The notes beneath the pieces were generated by a model, which did no database searches, was not told where the DNA came from, and saw only the letters and a program-made list of their open reading frames with translations. Of a DNA stretch of 14,710 nucleotides, positions 1-7,929 are shown one piece after another. Both the position numbers and the translations under genes were made by a program. Numbering within the stretch: the stretch's first letter is position 1; every line of letters begins with the position of its first letter. Source of the stretch: an uncultured Peptoniphilaceae bacterium (lineage in GTDB: Bacteria; Bacillota; Clostridia; Tissierellales; Peptoniphilaceae); NCBI GenBank assembly GCA_943912255.1, contig CALTTP010000015.1:1-14710 (forward strand), written 5' to 3'.

Positions 1-147
1 TCAAGGAGGTGATCTACGACCTCTATCTGTACAGTTATTATCTCACAAGAATAGTAAGACAAAAAAGAAAATATAGTTTTTAAACTATGACTTTATTATA
101 CGAGGAGGTAAGAAATCTGTTGGATTTCTTTCTTATTTTCTCACCTC
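1..147. other. Left-edge intergenic region with short dyads
   Basis: No gene is visible. Positions 3-14 (AAGGAGGTGATC) equal the reverse complement of the conserved 3' end of 16S rRNA, but the match stops there and the rest is not rRNA. Positions 73-88 form a dyad (ATAGTTT, 2 nt, AAACTAT). Positions 110-117 and 123-130 form a perfect 8-bp hairpin (AAGAAATC/GATTTCTT, loop TGTTG). It has T-rich sequence on its plus-strand side and none on the minus side, so it is a poor terminator for the minus-strand gene that ends at 148. Positions 132-160 are a pyrimidine-rich run of the CTCACCTCTCATCTCTC type that runs into the end of that gene and resembles two other tracts in the window. Confidence 0.4.
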
Positions 148-1485
148 TCATCTCTCATTTATCATATCTAATTTTTTATATAGTTCTTCTGTTTTTTCAT
201 CTGTTTTCTCGTTAAATAGGTAGGTTTTGTCTGCTTTGATTTCTATTACTTTTTTGGATGTGTTGTAATAGTATAGTCGTACGTTTCCTATTCCTGACAC
301 GGCAAAGTTTCCGTAGCTTTGTTCTTTTAGGCTGGTTCCGCTTGTTCTTATTATGCCGTCTTCTGGTAATTTATCTAATAATTTTATCTCTTTGATTTTA
401 TTTTTTGGTATTGTATCGTTATAGAATTTTGCAGAGATGGATATATTTTTCTCGTCTATATGATAGTTATAGTTCACTGGGGAAAGGGCAATAGGTAGTA
501 TTACAATTGCAGCTATTATTAAGGCTATTCCAATTCCCAGAATGACTTTTCCTGCTGGACGGCCTCTATTTATTTCCATATTTCCAATATTCAATTTAGA
601 TGGAACGAATAGTCTTGGATCGTTTTCGTTTTTATATCCGAATATATCGTAATAATCCTCTTCTTCTACATTTAGATTGATTTCATCATCTTTTGGGCTT
701 TGGTAAAGTTTGAATACAATGCCTAATATTCCTACTAATAATAGCACCATGTATACTATCAACGGATAGTAGTTATATGGATTTTTGTAGGTGATGTATA
801 TGCTTATTAATAGTACTACTGATAGAAAACTTGCTAGATAGAGTACAGCCTTTCCAAATCTAACTTTGTTTTTAATATTTATCTCCACATTTTTCTTGCT
901 GTCCTTGGAGTATATTAAATTGGGAGCGTCTATTAATAACTCTGCAAAGTACACTAAAATTAGATTCATTAATGCTCCATTAACTAATGTAAGAACTGAA
1001 GTTTTAATTTTAAACTCTAAGAAAAATAGTCCTGGCAAAAGTATTATAAATGGAAGGAAGTATAGAAATTTCTTTGGACTTTTCTTTTTTATCTCCACAT
1101 TGGCATTTAAATCCACATATTTCATAGAACTGCCCACTTTTTTCATCTTCTTATATTTTCTCAAGTCCATCATACTCATATATATAAGAATATTTAAAAG
1201 TAAGGTGTAAACCATAATGGAAATTACAAAGATCAGCATTTTTATTAGCTCTGTTTTTGCCCAAAATATCAAAAATGAAATTATGATAAACACCTTGGTA
1301 AGTAAGGATTTTTGTTTTTTTAACTGTCCTATAATTTCTCTTACTCTTTCTTCTTCTTGGAAATTGTAGGGTACTGATGTTGCTAAAATATATCCGTTTT
1401 TGTACTTTGTTACATAGTTTAATTGAAAATTTGCAAGTAGTATTACTAAAATTGTGCAACCTACTAAAATAACATCAAATATCAA
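148..1485 (-). CDS. DUF5808/DUF1648-type multi-pass membrane protein
   Basis: Integral membrane protein of unknown function, 445 aa. Hydrophobic segments lie near residues 2-20, 63-76, 82-104, 140-157, 163-185, 211-233, 240-260 and 314-336. A cytosolic-type segment at 275-310 contains NDPRLFVPSKLNIGNMEI and NRGRP, the signature I associate with DUF5808. The tail after residue 338 looks like the beta-rich bacterial PH-like domain often found in these proteins. The start is TTG (1485-1483), preceded by GGAGGTGA at a normal distance, a convincing start despite the codon. It overlaps the end of the upstream GntR gene by 11 nt, so the two are probably translationally coupled. In Firmicutes such proteins commonly pair with YtrA-type regulators, which suggests an envelope-stress or antibiotic-responsive unit (inference). 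The substrate or activity is unknown. Confidence 0.8.
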   Translation of the reverse strand: MIFDVILVGCTILVILLANFQLNYVTKYKNGYILATSVPYNFQEEERVREIIGQLKKQKSLLTKVFIIISFLIFWAKTELIKMLIFVISIMVYTLLLNILIYMSMMDLRKYKKMKKVGSSMKYVDLNANVEIKKKSPKKFLYFLPFIILLPGLFFLEFKIKTSVLTLVNGALMNLILVYFAELLIDAPNLIYSKDSKKNVEINIKNKVRFGKAVLYLASFLSVVLLISIYITYKNPYNYYPLIVYMVLLLVGILGIVFKLYQSPKDDEINLNVEEEDYYDIFGYKNENDPRLFVPSKLNIGNMEINRGRPAGKVILGIGIALIIAAIVILPIALSPVNYNYHIDEKNISISAKFYNDTIPKNKIKEIKLLDKLPEDGIIRTSGTSLKEQSYGNFAVSGIGNVRLYYYNTSKKVIEIKADKTYLFNEKTDEKTEELYKKLDMINER

Positions 1486-1828
1486 GATTTTTCACCTCCG
1501 CTATAAATTCTTCTTGGGAATAGCCTCTAGCTCTTCCTTCTAGTAGAATTTTCTTCAAGTCTTCTTCATAATTTTTGTCTTTTAAATTTTTTAAACTGGC
1601 AACTTTGACTCCAACTCTTCGGTCGATTTCTACAAAACCATCATTTTTTAGGATATTGTAGCTTTTTTGAATTGTCATAGGGTTAACTCCTAAATCTCCA
1701 GCTAAACCGCGGACTGTTGGAAGTTCATCGCCACTTTGTAGCTCTCCCAATCCTATGAGTTTAATTATTTCGTCCCGAACCTGTTGATAGATAGGGGTGT
1801 CACTTGCCATATCTATTCCTATAATCAT
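1475..1828 (-). CDS. GntR-family transcriptional regulator, YtrA-like
   Basis: Short GntR-family repressor, 117 aa. The N-terminal winged helix-turn-helix covers about residues 10-78: PIYQQVRDEIIKLIGLGEL, then GDELPTVRGLAGDLGVNP as the recognition region, then the wing. There is only a short helical tail (about 80-117) and no effector-binding domain. That size and layout is the YtrA subfamily, whose members usually repress their own operon and neighbouring membrane or ABC transporter genes. ATG at 1828-1826 is preceded by AAGGAGGG. The gene sits first in a two-gene operon and overlaps the membrane protein gene. The promoter region carries a perfect dyad that is the natural autoregulatory site. 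Family call is firm; ligand and regulon cannot be read from sequence. Confidence 0.9.
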   Translation of the reverse strand: MIIGIDMASDTPIYQQVRDEIIKLIGLGELQSGDELPTVRGLAGDLGVNPMTIQKSYNILKNDGFVEIDRRVGVKVASLKNLKDKNYEEDLKKILLEGRARGYSQEEFIAEVKNLDI

Positions 1829-1837
1829 AAGCCCTCC

Positions 1838-1877
1838 TTGTATTAGTTATTATAATACAGATAATACAAAAAATCAA
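1838..1877 (-). promoter_or_regulatory. Promoter and probable operator of the GntR operon
   Basis: On the minus strand, TTGATT (1877-1872) and TATAAT (1854-1849) are separated by 17 nt, a strong sigma-A promoter. A perfect 8-bp inverted repeat TTGTATTA/TAATACAA (arms 1862-1869 and 1838-1845, 16 nt between them) straddles the -10 box: one arm is in the spacer, the other covers the start region. Long-spaced dyads of this kind are typical YtrA-type operators. Autorepression is inferred. Confidence 0.75.
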
Positions 1878-1906
1878 GCACCTATACTTGAATTTTATAG
1901 GTGCTT
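1868..1906 (-). terminator. Intrinsic terminator of the DUF4230 gene
   Basis: An 11-bp perfect stem (1876-1886 with 1896-1906, 9-nt loop) is followed on the minus strand by GATTTTTTG. The stem includes two bases of the DUF4230 stop codon. Its T tract lies in the spacer of the GntR promoter and the stem base overlaps that promoter's -35 box, so the two signals are packed together. Confidence 0.85.
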
Positions 1907-2504
1907 ACTTAAATTTGATTTCTATTTTAAAATCTTGTAGTCTTTCGTCAATTTTTATTAGTTCTTCAATGGATTTTTTTGCTTTTTCGTTGGCCTCTTC
2001 TAGAAGTCCTTTGCTAATGGCCTTTTTTTCTACAGTTTCCTTTTGATCCTTGGAGAAGCTATTATAGTCCTCAATCTTTAAAGGGTTGAAGATGGAGTCC
2101 TTTTCTAAAAAGATCTGTAGGGAATTTTCGTCTATTTCATGGGATAGTATTTTTGAAGTTGGAACTTCTATGTCGATTACTTTTTCTTTGAAATCCACTT
2201 TTGCATCCTTTAAATCCACCCCGGCATTTATGATCCCATCGTAGGAAATGATAAAAGTCTTCGTTGTAAAGGGGACCTTCCATCCATAAAAGTCGTTTTG
2301 GTTTTCAAACTGTCCCATATTTGTGTAGTGGTATTTTAATGTAGTTAGTTCCTTGGCTTCTTCCAGTCTATTGACTATCAAGTCGGAATTTATTTCTGGC
2401 TTCAATTTGTTTTGCATATGTTTCATACCTATAAGGAATATGAACGCAACAACACAGCATATGGTGAACAACCTAAATAGTCTTCTTTTAATTACTCTAT
2501 TCAT
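1905..2504 (-). CDS. DUF4230 domain-containing membrane-anchored protein
   Basis: 199-aa protein with a basic N-terminus and one membrane segment (about residues 11-27), followed by an extracytoplasmic domain. The pattern FIISYDGIINAGVDLKDAKV, then KVIDIEVPTSKILSHEID, then a C-terminal helix rich in E/K with GLLEEANEKAKKSIEELI, matches the DUF4230 family: small anchored proteins of unknown function. The start ATG at 2504-2502 has AAGGAG upstream. It is monocistronic, with its own promoter and a terminator overlapping the stop codon. No catalytic residues are evident. A role in the cell envelope is only an inference from the anchor topology. Confidence 0.8.
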   Translation of the reverse strand: MNRVIKRRLFRLFTICCVVAFIFLIGMKHMQNKLKPEINSDLIVNRLEEAKELTTLKYHYTNMGQFENQNDFYGWKVPFTTKTFIISYDGIINAGVDLKDAKVDFKEKVIDIEVPTSKILSHEIDENSLQIFLEKDSIFNPLKIEDYNSFSKDQKETVEKKAISKGLLEEANEKAKKSIEELIKIDERLQDFKIEIKFK

Positions 2505-2522
2505 ATTTTTCTCCTTCCCAGT

Positions 2523-2560
2523 TTACAATATTGTAAGCCTTGATATGCTAAAAATCAAGG
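2523..2560 (-). promoter_or_regulatory. Promoter of the DUF4230 gene with two dyads
   Basis: On the minus strand, TTGATT (2558-2553) and TACAAT (2535-2530) are 17 nt apart. A 14-bp perfect palindrome TTACAATATTGTAA (2523-2536) covers the -10, and an inverted repeat CCTTGAT/ATCAAGG (2538-2544 and 2554-2560) covers the -35 and spacer. Either could bind a repressor. No regulator is identified. Confidence 0.7.
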
Positions 2561-2639
2561 ATTCTAGAACAAGTATGGGTTTGATAAAAAAAGTGCCAAT
2601 TTATATCGGTAATAATATACCCTTTTTGATTAAATTAAT

Positions 2640-2668
2640 TAGACATGGTTTTTGATTATTTGTATAAT
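2640..2668 (+). promoter_or_regulatory. Promoter of uppP
   Basis: TAGACA (2640-2645) and TATAAT (2663-2668) with a 17-nt spacer, 19 nt upstream of the uppP start. The RBS GAGGTG is at 2678-2683. Confidence 0.75.
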
Positions 2669-2687
2669 GTATTCATCGAGGTGAATT

Positions 2688-3509
2688 ATGATAGAGATTT
2701 TAAAAGCGATAATCATAGGAATTGTTGAAGGTATAACTGAGTGGTTGCCAATTTCTTCCACGGGACATATTATTTTGGTGGATGAACTATTGAAACTAAA
2801 TGTTTCTTCTGAATTTATGTCCATGTTTAAGATTGTCATTCAATTAGGTTCTATTTTAGCAGTGGTTGTACTTTTTTGGAATGATGTGTTTCCTTTTGAT
2901 AAGGAGAGGGGAAGACTTATTGCCAATAGGGACAAGTTTAACCTTTGGGGTAAAATTATTGTGGCCTGCATTCCAGCGGCTCTAATTATACCCTTTGACG
3001 ACAAGTTTGAAGAGTGGTTTCATAAACCCATTCCCATAGCCCTGGCATTAATAATAGTTGGGATTTTATTTATTGTAGTTGAAAATAGGAATAAGAATAA
3101 GGTTTTGGATGTGGATTCTGTAAAGGGAATCACCTATAAAATGGCCATAATAATTGGGGTTTTCCAATTGATATCAGGGATTTTTCCTGGAGTTTCCAGA
3201 TCTGGGGCTACTATTTTAGGGGGTATTTTACTAGGTTTAACTAGAACAGTTGCTGCAGAATTTACTTTCTATTTGGCGATTCCCGTAATGTTTGGTGCAA
3301 GTTTCTTAAAACTGTTGAAGTTTGGACTTAACTTTACTGGTTTTGAGTTAATGATTTTACTGATAGGATCCTTGGTTTCCTTTGCGGTTTCTGTGGCTAC
3401 AATAAAGTTTTTATTGTCCTATGTAAAAAAACACGACTTCAAGGTCTTTGGATGGTATAGAATTGTATTGGGAATCATTGTAATATTATATTTTACAATT
3501 TTAAATTGA
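2688..3509 (+). CDS. uppP: Undecaprenyl-diphosphate phosphatase
   Basis: Membrane phosphatase (UppP/BacA family) that converts undecaprenyl pyrophosphate to undecaprenyl phosphate, recycling the lipid carrier for peptidoglycan and other surface polymers. It also gives intrinsic bacitracin tolerance in many bacteria. At 273 aa it has normal family length. The two signature motifs are intact: EGITEWLPISSTGH (residues 14-27, with the catalytic Glu pair and His27) and PGVSRSGATI (167-176, with Arg171). The rest is hydrophobic helices. ATG at 2688 is preceded by GAGGTG. It is monocistronic between its own promoter and a terminator. The minus-strand genes before it diverge from it. The name bacA is an older synonym. 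Confidence 0.97.
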   Translation: MIEILKAIIIGIVEGITEWLPISSTGHIILVDELLKLNVSSEFMSMFKIVIQLGSILAVVVLFWNDVFPFDKERGRLIANRDKFNLWGKIIVACIPAALIIPFDDKFEEWFHKPIPIALALIIVGILFIVVENRNKNKVLDVDSVKGITYKMAIIIGVFQLISGIFPGVSRSGATILGGILLGLTRTVAAEFTFYLAIPVMFGASFLKLLKFGLNFTGFELMILLIGSLVSFAVSVATIKFLLSYVKKHDFKVFGWYRIVLGIIVILYFTILN

Positions 3510-3512
3510 CAG

Positions 3513-3541
3513 TAGAGCTTTATAGAAGGCTCTATTTTTTT
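3513..3541 (+). terminator. Intrinsic terminator after uppP
   Basis: TAGAGC (3513-3518) pairs with GCTCTA (3529-3534), followed by seven T residues (3535-3541). It starts 4 nt after the uppP stop codon. Confidence 0.85.
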
Positions 3542-3597
3542 ACTATTGCATTTAATCAATATGTCTAGTTTGGTTTTGAAATATGTTTTAGTTGCTG

Positions 3598-3606
3598 TGG
3601 TATAAT
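3598..3606 (+). promoter_or_regulatory. Extended -10 promoter of pcrA-ligA
   Basis: TGGTATAAT ends at 3606, giving an extended -10 (TGnTATAAT). The -35 is weak: TTGAAA lies 19 nt upstream of TATAAT. Transcription would start near 3613, leaving a leader of about 90 nt before pcrA. Confidence 0.6.
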
Positions 3607-3648
3607 AGAAGGTAGTGACGGAAAGAAAAAGTTATAGATTAAAAAATC

Positions 3649-3689
3649 AAAGGTCTGGAATATGAAATATCATGTTAGAGGCCTTTTTT
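3649..3689 (+). terminator. Terminator-like hairpin in the pcrA leader
   Basis: AAAGGTCT (3649-3656) pairs with AGGCCTTT (3679-3686, one G-U pair), and the stem ends in a run of six T residues (3684-3689). It lies between the likely promoter (3606) and the RBS of pcrA (3693-3698). It therefore looks like an attenuator rather than a terminator for uppP, which has its own. The 22-nt loop contains small self-complementary stretches (ATATGAAATAT) but no recognised ligand-binding aptamer. Confidence 0.55.
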
Positions 3690-3704
3690 GATAGGAGAAA
3701 TTTA

Positions 3705-5912
3705 ATGAATGAATTATTGAAGAGACTTAATGATAAACAAAGGGAAGCTGTTGTGACAACGGAAGGACCTCTTCTTATTTTAGCTGGGGCAGGTAGTGGT
3801 AAGACTAGGGTTTTAACTACTAGGATAGCCTATATACTCAATGAGGGACTCTCTGAAAGATGGCAGATTCTTGCCTTTACTTTTACTAACAAGGCAGCGG
3901 CGGAAATGAAAATCAGAGTGGAAAAACTATTAAATGAGGATGTGTCTTCCATGTGGATTGGAACTTTTCATTCTGTATGTGTAAGGATTTTGAGAAGAGA
4001 GATTGATGCTTTAGGTTATACTAGCAATTTTACTATCTATGACAGATCGGATCAGCAATCTATAATAAAGGAAATTCTCAAAGAAAAGGGAATCAGTCCA
4101 AAGGACTTTCCTATTTCTGCTTGTTTAAATGCCATTTCTGGGGCAAAGAACTTGGGAGAGGGAAAGGACTATATTGATGATTTGTATAGTTACCATCCCA
4201 CATTTAAAATATTTGGGGAAATTTATGAAGATTATGAGGGGAAAAAGAAACTATATAACTCTTTAGATTTTGATGATTTAATTTTAAAGACCTTGAATCT
4301 CTTTAAAGATAATCTGGAAATTAGACAGAAGTATGAAAACAAATTTAAATATGTATTTGTGGATGAATATCAGGATACAAACAAGCCTCAATACGAGCTT
4401 ATAAAATATTTTTCTAAGGGCTTTGGAAATATATGTGCTGTGGGAGATGCGGACCAATCTATTTATGGATGGAGAGGGGCAGATATTTCAAATATTTTAA
4501 ACTTTGAAAAGGACTTTAATAATGCTAAGATTATTCTTCTAGAGCAAAATTACCGTTCTACTAAAAATATTTTGACTGTAGCTAATAAGGTAATTAAAAA
4601 TAATTTTGAGCGTAAGGACAAGAACCTTTGGACGGATAATGAAAAGGGAGATGGGGTTTTATATAAACAACTGGATTCTGATGCTGAAGAGGCTATGGAA
4701 GTTACTAACACCATTGAACATTTGAAATACAAGGGTTACAAGTTTGAAGATATGGCAATTTTATATAGGACAAATGCCCAGTCTAGAGCCTTTGAAGAGG
4801 CTTTGATGAGAGAGGGAATCAGTTATAGAGTTGTTGGAGGATTAAAATTCTATGATAGAAGGGAAATAAAGGACTTAATTTCATATTTGAAAATTTTTGT
4901 AAATCCTGATGATGATGTTGCTTTAAGAAGAATTATAAATCTGCCTCGTAGGGGAATTGGCGATACTACTATGGATAAGTTGTCGGACTTAGCATTGTCG
5001 AGAAATTCGTCAATTTATAGGATAATAACCGAAACGGCCATAGATGGTATTACAGGAAGAACTAAGTCTAAGCTTTTAGAATTTACTTATATGATTCAAA
5101 ATATTAAAAAAGAGTTGGACAATTTATCTGTTACTGATTTTGTCAACTTGGTTTTAGATAAATCTGGATATTTGAAGATGTTAGAGGATTCTAATCTAAG
5201 GGAGGATAAGACTAGAATTGAAAATATCTCTGCATTTATTTCGGCAATATCCGACTATGAAAGATCTGCAGAAAATCCTTCCTTGGAAGATTATCTAGCT
5301 ACGGTTACCCTTTTGTCAGATGTAGACAAGACCGATGATTCATCTACAGGTGTTAGTTTAATGACCATACATGCTGCTAAGGGATTGGAGTACAAGATTG
5401 TATTTTTAACTGGTCTTGAGGAAGGGCTTTTTCCATCAGAAAGAAGTATGGAAGAGGATGGTCTTGAAGAGGAGAGAAGGCTTTGTTATGTAGCTTTAAC
5501 AAGAGCTGAGGAAAAGTTATTTCTAACCTCTTGTAATAGCAGAAGGGTTTTTGGAAAGTATGTAACCCACAAACCTTCCAGATTTATTGAAGAGATGGGA
5601 GACTCCCTTGAAGAGGAAAAGTCCAGTTCCTATCAGTATACAGATAATTTCAGAGAGAGTTTTTCTTCTTCAGCAGAGACTATGGCCAATGATTTAAGAG
5701 AAAGTTTTAAAAAGCCTTCTACTGGTAAAAAGACTTTAGAGGGAATTGATTTAAAGATAGGTGTTAAAGTTAAACATAAGTCCTTTGGCACAGGTACAAT
5801 AGTTTCTGTTACGGAGAAGGACAATGGAGATGAGCTGATAATAGCTTTTGACAATAAGGGTATAAAGAAGTTGAACAAGAATTTAGCACCACTGGAGTTA
5901 TTAAATGGATAA
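3705..5912 (+). CDS. pcrA: ATP-dependent DNA helicase PcrA (UvrD/Rep family)
   Basis: Superfamily 1A 3'-5' helicase used in nucleotide excision repair, rolling-circle replication and removal of RecA filaments. 735 aa from the chosen start. Motifs in order: Walker A GAGSGKT (28-34), Ia FTFTNKAAAEMK, II VDEYQDTNKPQYE (DExx Walker B), III VGDADQSIYGWRGA, IV QNYRST, V TIHAAKGLEYKIVF, VI CYVALTRAEEKLFLT. A C-terminal Tudor-like segment follows (LKIGVKVKHKSFGTGTIVSV), as in PcrA of other Firmicutes. I chose ATG 3705 because AGGAGA (3693-3698) is 6 nt upstream. An in-frame ATG at 3672 would add 11 residues that fall inside the leader hairpin and have no RBS. The stop overlaps the ligA start by 8 nt, so the two are co-transcribed and probably translationally coupled. 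Confidence 0.97.
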   Translation: MNELLKRLNDKQREAVVTTEGPLLILAGAGSGKTRVLTTRIAYILNEGLSERWQILAFTFTNKAAAEMKIRVEKLLNEDVSSMWIGTFHSVCVRILRREIDALGYTSNFTIYDRSDQQSIIKEILKEKGISPKDFPISACLNAISGAKNLGEGKDYIDDLYSYHPTFKIFGEIYEDYEGKKKLYNSLDFDDLILKTLNLFKDNLEIRQKYENKFKYVFVDEYQDTNKPQYELIKYFSKGFGNICAVGDADQSIYGWRGADISNILNFEKDFNNAKIILLEQNYRSTKNILTVANKVIKNNFERKDKNLWTDNEKGDGVLYKQLDSDAEEAMEVTNTIEHLKYKGYKFEDMAILYRTNAQSRAFEEALMREGISYRVVGGLKFYDRREIKDLISYLKIFVNPDDDVALRRIINLPRRGIGDTTMDKLSDLALSRNSSIYRIITETAIDGITGRTKSKLLEFTYMIQNIKKELDNLSVTDFVNLVLDKSGYLKMLEDSNLREDKTRIENISAFISAISDYERSAENPSLEDYLATVTLLSDVDKTDDSSTGVSLMTIHAAKGLEYKIVFLTGLEEGLFPSERSMEEDGLEEERRLCYVALTRAEEKLFLTSCNSRRVFGKYVTHKPSRFIEEMGDSLEEEKSSSYQYTDNFRESFSSSAETMANDLRESFKKPSTGKKTLEGIDLKIGVKVKHKSFGTGTIVSVTEKDNGDELIIAFDNKGIKKLNKNLAPLELLNG

Positions 5913-7884
5913 AAGTAAAAGAATAGATGAATTGGTTTTACAATTAAATGACTTGAATTATCACTACTATACTTTAGACGAGCCGATTGTTTCCGATGCG
6001 GAATACGATAAACTCTATGATGAATTAGTTAAACTGGAAAAGGAAACGGGAAGAGTTTTACCAGAATCACCAACTCAAAGGGTTGGAGGGGACCTTCTTG
6101 AAGGCTTTAATAAGCATACTCATATTGCTCCTCTTTACAGTTTGGATAAGGCTCAAAGCATTGAAAAAGTTAGGGACTGGGAGAAAAGGTCAGAAAGGCT
6201 TGTTGCTGCTAGCTCTATGGATTTACCCTCTTTGGAGTTTTTGGTGGAATTGAAATTTGACGGTCTAACAATAAATTTGACCTATGACGAAGGAAGGCTT
6301 GTTATGGCTTCTACTAGAGGTAATGGTATTGTAGGAGAAGATATTTTGGCGCAGGTTATGACTATTCCTTCCATACCTTTCAATATTCCATATAAAGGTA
6401 AAATTGAAGTTCAAGGGGAAGGGTTAATGCCTCTATCCTCCTTAAAGGAGTACAATAAAATCTATACTCCTCCTTTGAAAAATGCTCGAAATGCAGCTGC
6501 TGGTGCCTTGAGAAATCTAGATCCTAAGGAGACGAGAAAGAGAAGGTTAACGGCTTATTTTTATAATGTTGGATATATTGAAGGTAAAAGCTTTGAAAGT
6601 CAAGAGGGAATAGTTGAATTTTTAAAAGAAAATAGGTTTAAGGTTCACCCGTTTTTAAAAAAGGCTCGTAGCATTGAGGAATTGGAAGAGATAATAAGCT
6701 ATATTGAAATGTATAGAAAAGAGATAGATATCTTAACCGATGGAGCTGTTATTAAGATAAATGATATGAAGACTAGGGAAGTTTTAGGATACACTAATAA
6801 ATTTCCTAGATGGGCCATTGCCTATAAATTCGAACCAGAGGAATATAGTACGATTATCCGAGAGGTTGAATGGAATGTGGGAAGGTCTGGAAAAGTGACA
6901 CCAACAGCTTTATTGGATCCAGTAGAAATTGGTGATGTTCTAGTGAGTAGGGCCACTTTAAATAATATGGACGATATTGAGAGAAAACAGGTTAAGCTTA
7001 ATTCTAGAGTGCTCATTAGGAGGTCAAATGACGTTATTCCTGAAATTTTAGGGAAAATCGAGGACTATCCTGACTCTAAAGAGATTGAGATGCCAGAAAA
7101 TTGTCCCTATTGTTCCACTCCTTTAATCAGAGATGGAGTTCATTATTTTTGTCCTAATTCCATGAACTGTGAGCCTCAATTAGTTTCAAGGCTTGTACAT
7201 TTTGCTTCTAGGGATGCTATGAATATAGAGGGACTTAGTGAAAAGACCATTGAAAAGATGTTGGAGATACTTGATGTTCATGAGGTTTCCCAAATCTACA
7301 GTTTAAAGGCAGAGGACTTGTATAAACTTCCAGGCTTTAAAGATAAGAAGGTAAATAATTTACTTTCTGCTATTGAAAATAGTAAGGAGGTAAATTTACC
7401 TAATTTTATTTATGCCATTGGAATTCCTAATGTTGGAATTAAAACAGCGGAAGATTTGGCTAAGGAGTTTAAGACTTTTACTATTTTAAGAAATGCAGAT
7501 GTAGAGGAACTTGTAAATGTGTCAGATATTGGTACCATAACAGCTAAATCTATTGTGGAATTTTTTCATGATAAGAGGGTTAGTGATGGTATTGATAGGC
7601 TCTTTGATGAAGGAGTTAAGATACAAGGGCTAAGTTCTACAGAGGATATTCCTCAAAAGTTTAAGGATATGAGAGTGGTTATTACTGGTTCTTTTGAGGA
7701 CTATAATAGAAAGGAACTAGAAGATAGATTTAAGTCAATGGGAGCTAAGACCTCCTCTTCTGTGTCAAAGAATACGGATATGGTAATTGTAGGAGAAAAA
7801 CCTGGTTCTAAGTTTGATAAAGCCAAGGAATTTGGTATAAGAATTGTAGAAAAAGACGAATTGAATGAATTGTTGCGTAATTAA
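5905..7884 (+). CDS. ligA: NAD-dependent DNA ligase LigA
   Basis: Seals nicks in duplex DNA during replication and repair using NAD+. 659 aa, normal length. Domains in order: N-terminal Ia NAD-binding region (YYTLDEPIVSDAEYDKLYDE, 21-40); adenylation domain with the active-site lysine in ELKFDG (Lys117) and later TRGNG and GEDI; OB fold; four-cysteine zinc finger (CPYC...C...C) around 398-420; helix-hairpin-helix repeats; and a C-terminal BRCT domain starting near 588 (FKDMRVVITGSFEDYNRKEL). ATG 5905 lies inside the end of pcrA, with GGAG just upstream. The pcrA-ligA order is conserved in many Firmicutes. A strong terminator follows the stop. Confidence 0.98.
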   Translation: MDKSKRIDELVLQLNDLNYHYYTLDEPIVSDAEYDKLYDELVKLEKETGRVLPESPTQRVGGDLLEGFNKHTHIAPLYSLDKAQSIEKVRDWEKRSERLVAASSMDLPSLEFLVELKFDGLTINLTYDEGRLVMASTRGNGIVGEDILAQVMTIPSIPFNIPYKGKIEVQGEGLMPLSSLKEYNKIYTPPLKNARNAAAGALRNLDPKETRKRRLTAYFYNVGYIEGKSFESQEGIVEFLKENRFKVHPFLKKARSIEELEEIISYIEMYRKEIDILTDGAVIKINDMKTREVLGYTNKFPRWAIAYKFEPEEYSTIIREVEWNVGRSGKVTPTALLDPVEIGDVLVSRATLNNMDDIERKQVKLNSRVLIRRSNDVIPEILGKIEDYPDSKEIEMPENCPYCSTPLIRDGVHYFCPNSMNCEPQLVSRLVHFASRDAMNIEGLSEKTIEKMLEILDVHEVSQIYSLKAEDLYKLPGFKDKKVNNLLSAIENSKEVNLPNFIYAIGIPNVGIKTAEDLAKEFKTFTILRNADVEELVNVSDIGTITAKSIVEFFHDKRVSDGIDRLFDEGVKIQGLSSTEDIPQKFKDMRVVITGSFEDYNRKELEDRFKSMGAKTSSSVSKNTDMVIVGEKPGSKFDKAKEFGIRIVEKDELNELLRN

Positions 7885-7887
7885 TAG

Positions 7888-7924
7888 AACGCCCTCTTAT
7901 CGTAAATGACAAGAGGGTGTTTTT
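7888..7924 (+). terminator. Intrinsic terminator after ligA
   Basis: AACGCCCTCTT (7888-7898) pairs with AAGAGGGTGTT (7911-7921; G-U at one position), ending in a T run. It also sits between convergent genes and may weakly stop the minus-strand transcript coming from 8577, although the T tract on that side is poor. Confidence 0.85.
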
Positions 7925-7929
7925 AAAAT

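Noticed and set aside
109..140. Terminator for the DUF5808 gene
   Set aside because: The 8-bp hairpin is real but there is no T run on the minus-strand side, so it was not called a terminator.
866..1210. 114-codon plus-strand reading frame
   Set aside because: It is antisense to the DUF5808 membrane protein gene, which has strong family motifs; the frame is a shadow of a hydrophobic coding region.
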